Of a DNA stretch of 57,832 bases, positions 52,493 to 57,832 are shown piece after piece (within the stretch, counting starts at the first letter, position 1; the number at the start of each line of letters is the position of its first letter). The notes under the pieces were generated by a model, which made no database searches, had not been told where the DNA came from, and saw only the letters and a list, made by a program, of their open reading frames with translations. The stretch is taken from NCBI GenBank assembly GCA_965216225.1, contig CBDCFF010000018.1, forward strand, positions 1 to 57,832, given 5' to 3'. The position numbers and the translations under genes were made by a program. The stretch comes from 3107 sp965216225 (GTDB lineage Bacteria > Pseudomonadota > Alphaproteobacteria > Rhodobacterales > Rhodobacteraceae).

Positions 52493-53578
52493 ATGATGAG
52501 TTTCGGCAACACATTGCGTCACGTGCTGAAGAGGCCGTTGACGACGGCGCTTGCGCTTGGGGTTGGTGTCGCGCTGCTGACGGTGCTCGACGCCACCCGT
52601 GCAGAGGCAGGCGATGCCGCCGAGAACGCGAAAACGATTCTCGAATTCGACGCGCGAAACATCACGCCGTCCAAGGCCTACCGGATCGCCTATCTGACCG
52701 AGTGCGGCCAGAACCCCTATTGCTCGGCGCGGCGCGCAGGCCTTGAGGCCGCCGCCCAGAAGTACGGATTCACCTACAAGCGCTTCGCCGCCAACTTCAA
52801 CCCGGCGACGCAGATCAAGCAGGTGCAGAACGCGATCACCGAGGGCTTCGACGGCTACCTGTTCGCGCCGACGGCGGCTGCGGCCGCCTGCTCGATGTGG
52901 AAGCGCCACCTCGAGCCGCTCGACGAGCCCACCGTGTCGTTGGATCTGCCGATGTGCGACGACGCGGACTATTCGGAGGGGCTGGCGGCGACGATCACCA
53001 TGCAGCGCCAAGCCTACTACAACGCCCATGTCGACAACGCGCTCGCATCCTGCACGGAGCCCTGCGAGGTTGCGGCGGTCGGCGGCTTCGTCGGTTCCGA
53101 CCTGTTCGGGTTCTGGGAGAACGCCATCCAGCAGGGCATCGAGAAGTTCCCGAACGCCGAGGTGGTCTCCGACCAGCCGGCGAACTTCGACCCTCGCGTG
53201 GCCCTGGAGAAAATCCAGAACGCGCTGCTCGCGCATCCCGAAATCACGGTGATTCTCTCGTCCTGGGACGACATGTCGCGCGGTGTCGAGCAGGCGGTCG
53301 AGGCCGCAGGCAAGAAGCCCGGCACCGACGTCAGGATCTACTCCATCGGCGCGACCAAGGACGGCATCGCGAAGGTGAAGGCCGGCGTCTACAACGAAAC
53401 GACAGTGCTGCTCCCCTGGGAGGAGTCCTACTACGCCGCCGTCGCCTTGATTGCCGCGCTCGAGGGCGAGCCAATCAACGGGTACGTCAACGAAGCGGAC
53501 CTGCCGGCGGTGGCGGATGGCCCCGGCACGATCATCATCACGAAAGAGAACGCCGACACGATGAACCCCAACTATTAG
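52493..53578 (+). CDS. Ribose-type ABC transporter substrate-binding protein
   Basis: A 361-residue periplasmic receptor of the RbsB/periplasmic-binding-protein-4 type. The signal sequence covers about residues 1-39 (KRPLTTALALGVGVALLTVL, cleavage after AEA). The mature part opens with AYRIAYLTECGQNPYCSARR and ends with a hinge typical of the class (VILSSWDDMSRGVEQAVEAA, then VALIAALEGEPI). It is unusual in having at least six cysteines (TECGQNPYC, ACSMW, MCDD, SCTEPC), which could form disulfides. The 266 bp before it should hold the promoter. The ligand is unknown and need not be a sugar. Confidence 0.88.
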   Translation: MMSFGNTLRHVLKRPLTTALALGVGVALLTVLDATRAEAGDAAENAKTILEFDARNITPSKAYRIAYLTECGQNPYCSARRAGLEAAAQKYGFTYKRFAANFNPATQIKQVQNAITEGFDGYLFAPTAAAAACSMWKRHLEPLDEPTVSLDLPMCDDADYSEGLAATITMQRQAYYNAHVDNALASCTEPCEVAAVGGFVGSDLFGFWENAIQQGIEKFPNAEVVSDQPANFDPRVALEKIQNALLAHPEITVILSSWDDMSRGVEQAVEAAGKKPGTDVRIYSIGATKDGIAKVKAGVYNETTVLLPWEESYYAAVALIAALEGEPINGYVNEADLPAVADGPGTIIITKENADTMNPNY

Positions 53579-53592
53579 GGGCACAGCGGCGC

Positions 53593-53623
53593 GAGGGCCG
53601 GGGACGCACACCCGGCCCTCTTT
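53593..53623 (+). terminator. Stem-loop after the binding-protein gene
   Basis: Perfect 10-bp GC-rich arms (53593-53602 and 53611-53620) enclose an 8-base loop 14 bases after the stop codon, followed by TTT. It resembles the partial terminators that keep binding protein in excess over the ATPase and permease. Confidence 0.6.
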
Positions 53624-53667
53624 GCCCGCTCCCTCGTGAGACGAGCGGGCGTGGAACGCGATAGGCA

Positions 53668-55209
53668 TTGGAGGCTCGGATCGACCCGCCCGCAACATCG
53701 TCCGCCGGGCTCGACGCCATCCACGTCGAGCGCGTCTCGAAGTCGTTCCCCGGCGTCCAGGCGCTCAAGGGTGTCGATTTCGTGCTCCGTGAGGGCGAGG
53801 TCCACGGCCTCGTCGGCGAGAACGGCGCCGGAAAATCCACGCTGATCAAGATCCTCACCGGCGCCTACACCGCCGATAAGGGCAGCATCGAGATATTCGG
53901 CGAAGCGGTCGACCAGCACGGCCCCCGCGCCCAGCAGCGCGCGGGCGTCGCCGCGATCTACCAGGAACTCACCGTCGTCGCGGACATGTCCGCGGCCTCG
54001 AACGTGTTTCTCGGCCGCCCCATGCGGCGGGGACCCATGGTGAATCGGCGCGCCATGGAACAGCGCTTCCGGGAACTGGGCGCCCGTCTCGGCGTCACGA
54101 TTCAGCCGAGGGCCCTTGCCGGCGATCTCTCGGTGGCAAACCAGCAGATGCTGGAGATCATGCGGGCGCTTAAGGCCGACCATCGCATTCTCATCATGGA
54201 CGAGCCCACGGCGTCGCTCGGGCCCAACGAGCGCGAGCGGCTCTACGAGACGGTGGGCCGACTTCGCGACGAGCGCACGTCGGTCATCTATATCTCCCAT
54301 GATCTGGACGAGGTGCTGAGGCTCTGCGACCGAATCTCGGTCATGCGCGACGGGGAGATGGTCGTCACGGCCGACGTCGGCGCGTGGGACAAGGAGAAGC
54401 TGGTCAGCACCATGCTGGGGACCGAGTTGCGCGCGCTCCCCGCGCGCCGGCGTGCCTCGGACGGTGATGAGCTCCTGCGCGTGGACGGCGTTGCGGTGCC
54501 CGGCAAGCTCCAGGACATTTCGTTCGTCCTCCGCACCGGCGAGATATTCGGGATCGCGGGCTTGGTGGGCGCAGGCAGGACCGAGCTGCTGTGCGCCCTG
54601 GCGGGCACCCAGCCCGGCGCCACAGGAACGCTCACAATCGATGGCCGCACGCGGCCCTTGCCGCGCACAATCGGCCGGGCACTGAAGCTCGGGATCGCGC
54701 TTGCGCCCGAAGATCGAAAGGGCCAAGGGCTGGTGCTGAGCCAGAGCGGTTTCGTGAACGTCACCATGACCGACATGCGCAGAATTGCGCCTGGCGCGAT
54801 CGTGCGAAGCGGGCGCCGCAAATCGGCGGCCGAGGCGATCGCCACCTCGCTCGCCTTCGACCCGCGCCGTCTGGGCGCGCCGACGGAGACGCTCTCCGGC
54901 GGCAATCAGCAGAAGCTCGTGGTCGGCAAATGGCTTCACCGCCGGCCGCGGGTGCTCTTGATGGACGAGCCCACACGCGGCATCGATGTCGGCGCGAAGG
55001 GAGAGATGTTCGCCGTCATGCGCCGCCTGGCCGACGAGGGAATGGCGATCATCATGGTGTCCTCGGAGCTCGAGGAGGTGGTCGAGATTGCCGACCGCGT
55101 CCTGGTGTTGGCCAAGGGACGGCAGGTTGCCATCCTGGAGCGTGAGGACCTCTCTCTGGAGCGCGTTCTCACGATGACGTTTGGCGTGGAGGGGGAGGCT
55201 GCGGCATGA
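53668..55209 (+). CDS. Ribose-type ABC transporter ATP-binding protein (two-domain)
   Basis: A 513-residue protein with two fused ATPase domains, as in RbsA/MglA. Domain 1 has Walker A GENGAGKSTL (near 50-59), a degenerate signature LSVANQQMLEI and Walker B ILIMDEPTASLG. Domain 2 has the degenerate Walker A GLVGAGRTELL, the full signature LSGGNQQKLVVGKWL and LLMDEPTRGIDVGAKGEM. One good and one weak site is normal for this class. The start is TTG at 53668; no ATG lies nearby and a GGAGG lies just inside, so the exact start is uncertain. The permease overlaps its end by 4 bp. Confidence 0.92.
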   Translation: MEARIDPPATSSAGLDAIHVERVSKSFPGVQALKGVDFVLREGEVHGLVGENGAGKSTLIKILTGAYTADKGSIEIFGEAVDQHGPRAQQRAGVAAIYQELTVVADMSAASNVFLGRPMRRGPMVNRRAMEQRFRELGARLGVTIQPRALAGDLSVANQQMLEIMRALKADHRILIMDEPTASLGPNERERLYETVGRLRDERTSVIYISHDLDEVLRLCDRISVMRDGEMVVTADVGAWDKEKLVSTMLGTELRALPARRRASDGDELLRVDGVAVPGKLQDISFVLRTGEIFGIAGLVGAGRTELLCALAGTQPGATGTLTIDGRTRPLPRTIGRALKLGIALAPEDRKGQGLVLSQSGFVNVTMTDMRRIAPGAIVRSGRRKSAAEAIATSLAFDPRRLGAPTETLSGGNQQKLVVGKWLHRRPRVLLMDEPTRGIDVGAKGEMFAVMRRLADEGMAIIMVSSELEEVVEIADRVLVLAKGRQVAILEREDLSLERVLTMTFGVEGEAAA

Positions 55210-56225
55210 ACCCGTCGCCGCCCCCGCCCCAGGATCCCGCCTCCGGCAGCCGCGCGGAGAGCAGCGCGGCTCTGCTGCGCCGCTATGGCGGGGTCGCCTT
55301 CCGCACCTACGGAATCCTCGTCGCTTTCGTCATCCTCGTCATCGTCGTCTCCATCGGCAATCCCGCATTCCTCTCCCAGGGCAACATCTTCAACATGCTG
55401 TCCCAGTGGGCGCCGGCCGGGATCATGGCGGTGGGCATGACCTACGTGATCCTGACCGGCGGCTTCGATCTGTCGATCGCCTCCGGCTACTCGCTCTGCG
55501 CGGTGGTCGCGGCCGGGGTCGGCATCATGGTGGACCCCGCTTACGCGTTCCTCGCCGCCATCGCGGCAGGATTCGTCGTCGGTCTCCTCAATGCGGTGCT
55601 GGTCGTCGGGGTCAACATCAACCCGTTCATCACGACGGTGGGCACCGGGTTCATCCTGGGCGGCGTCACCTATGTGATGACCAAGAACGCGGCCTTCGTC
55701 GTGCCCGACATGGCCTTCGGCGATCTCGGCGCCGGCCGTTGGCACGGCTTCCCCTTCTCGGGGATGATGCTGATCGGCTTCCTCCTGGTCGGCGGGCTGG
55801 TGCTCGCGAAGACCGTCTATGGAGAGGCGATCTACGCCGTCGGCGGCAACCGGGAGGCGAGCCGGCTCTCCGGCATCCGCGTCCGCACCGTGATCGGCAG
55901 CACCTATGTGCTCTCGGGCGTGTGCATGGGCGTCGCCGGCACGCTCACGGCGTCTCAGCTCAACTCGGCCCAGGCCAATCTCGACCCTGTCATCATCTTC
56001 GACGTGCTGACCATCGTCGTCGTGGGCGGGACCTCGCTCGCCGGCGGCTTCGGGTCGATGTGGCGGACGGTCGTGGGCCTCGGCATCATCGCGACGATAT
56101 CGAACGGCTTCGTCCTGCTCGACATCGACGTCTTCTACCAGGACATCATCAAGGGCTCGATCATCGTCGGCGCGCTCGCGCTCGACGTGCTGGCCCGCCG
56201 TGTGGCCACGCGCTCAGGCGCGTGA
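55206..56225 (+). CDS. Ribose-type ABC transporter permease
   Basis: A 339-residue RbsC-family membrane subunit with eight to ten hydrophobic segments. GGFDLSIASGYSLCAVVAAG (residues 88-107) matches the family block usually read as GGIDLSVG. NPFITTVGTGFILGG and the late GTSLAGGFGSMWRTVVGLGII are also typical. The start ATGA overlaps the ATPase stop. It converges on the amidase gene 45 bp downstream. With the receptor and ATPase it forms a complete importer. Confidence 0.93.
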   Translation: MNPSPPPPQDPASGSRAESSAALLRRYGGVAFRTYGILVAFVILVIVVSIGNPAFLSQGNIFNMLSQWAPAGIMAVGMTYVILTGGFDLSIASGYSLCAVVAAGVGIMVDPAYAFLAAIAAGFVVGLLNAVLVVGVNINPFITTVGTGFILGGVTYVMTKNAAFVVPDMAFGDLGAGRWHGFPFSGMMLIGFLLVGGLVLAKTVYGEAIYAVGGNREASRLSGIRVRTVIGSTYVLSGVCMGVAGTLTASQLNSAQANLDPVIIFDVLTIVVVGGTSLAGGFGSMWRTVVGLGIIATISNGFVLLDIDVFYQDIIKGSIIVGALALDVLARRVATRSGA

Positions 56226-56270
56226 GCGCCACGCCAATCTGAGCAGTCAGGCCAGGTCAGGCCGAAACGA

Positions 56271-57758
56271 TCAACCCAGCTCCGGCGTCGCGCCCGGCGC
56301 CCGCCGGTGCTGCGTTGCCTGCTCGAAGGAGTAGGCGAGCGCCAGCAGGTCGCCTTCGCGGTAGGGCAGGCCCAGGATCTCCATCCCCACCGGCACGCCG
56401 CCCGGCGTAAAGCCCGCAGGCACGCTGATCGCCGGCATCCAGGTCTGTGCGCCGATCAGGGTGTTCGTGGGAAACTCGAGCGTCTTCCATTGCCCGGCGT
56501 CGAGATCCTCGCGCCTTGGCGATTGGACCTGGGTCGTCGGGAAGACCAGCGCATCGGCACCGGCCTTGCCCATCTGATTGATCACGACCCGCCTGAATTT
56601 TTCCGAGGTCGTGTAGCGCGGATAATACTCCGGATCCGAATAGGGGTCCTCCGGACCCTGCGCGATCTCCTCGAACAGATCGAGCGCCGGATGATACTGC
56701 TTGGCATCGTAGAGCGCGCGTATGCTTTCCGGCGGCAACGAGGGGCGGGACGCCATGAACTCGTCGATCGCGCTCCGCGAATGATTGATGTAGAGCGACG
56801 AATACACGATGTATTCCATGAGATCGGGGATTTCGACATCGACAAGGGCGGCACCCGCGCCCCTCAGCGCGCCGAGGGCATCCTCGACGACCGCATTGAC
56901 CGCCGCCGCGTCGGGATTGGACGAGTCGCCAAAGGCCGAACGCACGACGCCGATGGTCTTGCCCGATAGCGCGTCCTTGTCGAGACAAGCGACGTAGTCC
57001 GTCTTCCCGGCGATGAGCGCCGTTGAGGTATAGGGATCTTCGGGGTCGAAGCCGACGACGACCTGGAGCAGTTTGGCCAGGTCGGTGACGGTGCGGCACA
57101 TCGGCCCGGCGGAATCCTGGAAGACGACGAGCGGCGACATGCCGGTCCGGCTGATCAGGCCAGGCGTCACCTTGAGCCCCACCAGGTTGTCGAACGAAGC
57201 CGGCAGTCGCGCGGAGCCGCCCGTATCCTCGCCGAGTCCGATGGCGCCGAGATTCGCGGCGACCGCACAGCCCGTGCCGCCGCTCGACCCACCCGGATCG
57301 CGCTCAAGATCATAAGGGTTCTTGGTCGCGCCGATGGCCGAGCAATAACCGAACCACGAGGTCGCGAAGTCGGGCATCGCCGTCTTCGCGAGGATGATCG
57401 CGCCGGCATCGCGCATCAACCTGATGGTGGTCGCGTCCTTCTCCGGCAGGCAGCCGGCCGCGGCGGCCGAGCCGAAGGTCGTGACGATATTGGCCGTCTC
57501 GATCTGATCCTTCACGATCACCGGAATGCCGTGGAGCGGCCCGGTGAGCCCGCCCTTGGCGAATGCTTCGTCGAGAGCCTCGGCCTCTTCCACCGCCCGC
57601 GGGTTGACGTTGATGACCGAGTTCAGGGCGGGGCCGTTTCGATCGTAGGCTTCGATCCGCGCGAGATAGCGCGACACGAGCTCCGCAGCGGTGAGATCGC
57701 CTGAACGATACGCCGCGTGGATACCGGCAATCGTCGTTTCCTCGACGCGAAAGGCCAT
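56271..57758 (-). CDS. Amidase-signature family hydrolase (complete)
   Basis: A 495-residue amidase with the Ser-Ser-Lys triad: Lys in IVKDQI (near 84), the cis-Ser in PGGSSGGTGCAVAANLGAI (near 155) and the nucleophile Ser in GEDTGGSARLPASF (near 178). The C-terminal block PAGFTPGGVPVGMEILG is conserved. The length is normal, unlike the amidase part of the 40.7-43.9 kb frame, to which it is only distantly related. It is convergent with the ABC importer and probably acts on an imported amide. The 74 bp between its start and the window edge hold no further gene. Confidence 0.93.
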   Translation of the reverse strand: MAFRVEETTIAGIHAAYRSGDLTAAELVSRYLARIEAYDRNGPALNSVINVNPRAVEEAEALDEAFAKGGLTGPLHGIPVIVKDQIETANIVTTFGSAAAAGCLPEKDATTIRLMRDAGAIILAKTAMPDFATSWFGYCSAIGATKNPYDLERDPGGSSGGTGCAVAANLGAIGLGEDTGGSARLPASFDNLVGLKVTPGLISRTGMSPLVVFQDSAGPMCRTVTDLAKLLQVVVGFDPEDPYTSTALIAGKTDYVACLDKDALSGKTIGVVRSAFGDSSNPDAAAVNAVVEDALGALRGAGAALVDVEIPDLMEYIVYSSLYINHSRSAIDEFMASRPSLPPESIRALYDAKQYHPALDLFEEIAQGPEDPYSDPEYYPRYTTSEKFRRVVINQMGKAGADALVFPTTQVQSPRREDLDAGQWKTLEFPTNTLIGAQTWMPAISVPAGFTPGGVPVGMEILGLPYREGDLLALAYSFEQATQHRRAPGATPELG

Positions 57759-57832
57759 GGCGTCCTCCGACTTTCCAGAGTTGCAACATCCGGCCGGGCG
57801 GCCGTTTCCATTTTCGGGCTCATGCTAAATCA

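Overview
The window reads as a high-GC alphaproteobacterial contig, most likely Rhodobacteraceae (Roseobacter-like). Pointers are the taurine set tpa / tauR / xsc-pta / soeABC, divergent hemE and hemC, a Zur-controlled znu locus, TRAP transporters, and a short GC-rich intergenic repeat of a type I associate with this family. This is inference from gene content, since no marker gene such as 16S is present.

Layout. (1) 0.4-5.9 kb: a minus-strand operon of cytochrome P450, 2Fe-2S ferredoxin and a three-part TRAP transporter, with a divergent LysR regulator. (2) 5.9-13.85 kb: a nested insertion-sequence island. Two inverted, identically broken copies of one IS110 element flank an IS481 element. 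That IS481 is split by a second, intact IS110, and an IS21 with a clear 6-bp target duplication sits beside it. Remnants of IS3 and IS5 lie at the edges. (3) 13.84-15.7 kb: a decayed xylB-galM sugar operon cut by the IS5 remnant. (4) 16-42.7 kb: a conventional chromosome-like stretch with a BCCT transporter, hemE, hemC, znuA/zur/znuCB, soeCBA, pta, xsc, tauR, tpa, tRNA-Leu, yebC, lysE, a hydrolase, glyA, nadK and prpE. (5) At about 42.75 kb one open frame passes from the C-terminal part of a malic enzyme (maeB) into the N-terminal part of an amidase. Codon habits change there too (more CTC and GAG to the right). (6) 42.8-57.8 kb: a catabolic cluster with a PfkB kinase, an FAD/GcvT oxidoreductase, an alpha/beta hydrolase, an amidohydrolase, an M20 deacylase, a PhyH-type dioxygenase, a ribose-type ABC importer and a second, complete amidase.

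How the genes work together. Tpa converts taurine to sulfoacetaldehyde, Xsc yields acetyl phosphate and sulfite, Pta makes acetyl-CoA, and SoeABC oxidises the sulfite to sulfate. TauR probably controls this through repeated CTGG-type half sites found upstream of tpa, xsc and tauR. Zur probably controls znuA and zur-znuCB through a palindrome between them. The right-hand cluster looks like uptake plus stepwise amide, N-acyl and N-methyl cleavage of an unidentified compound, which makes it the best candidate here for an undescribed pathway. The amidase-malic enzyme chimera marks either a recombination scar or an assembly join and should be checked before the two halves are treated as one genome.
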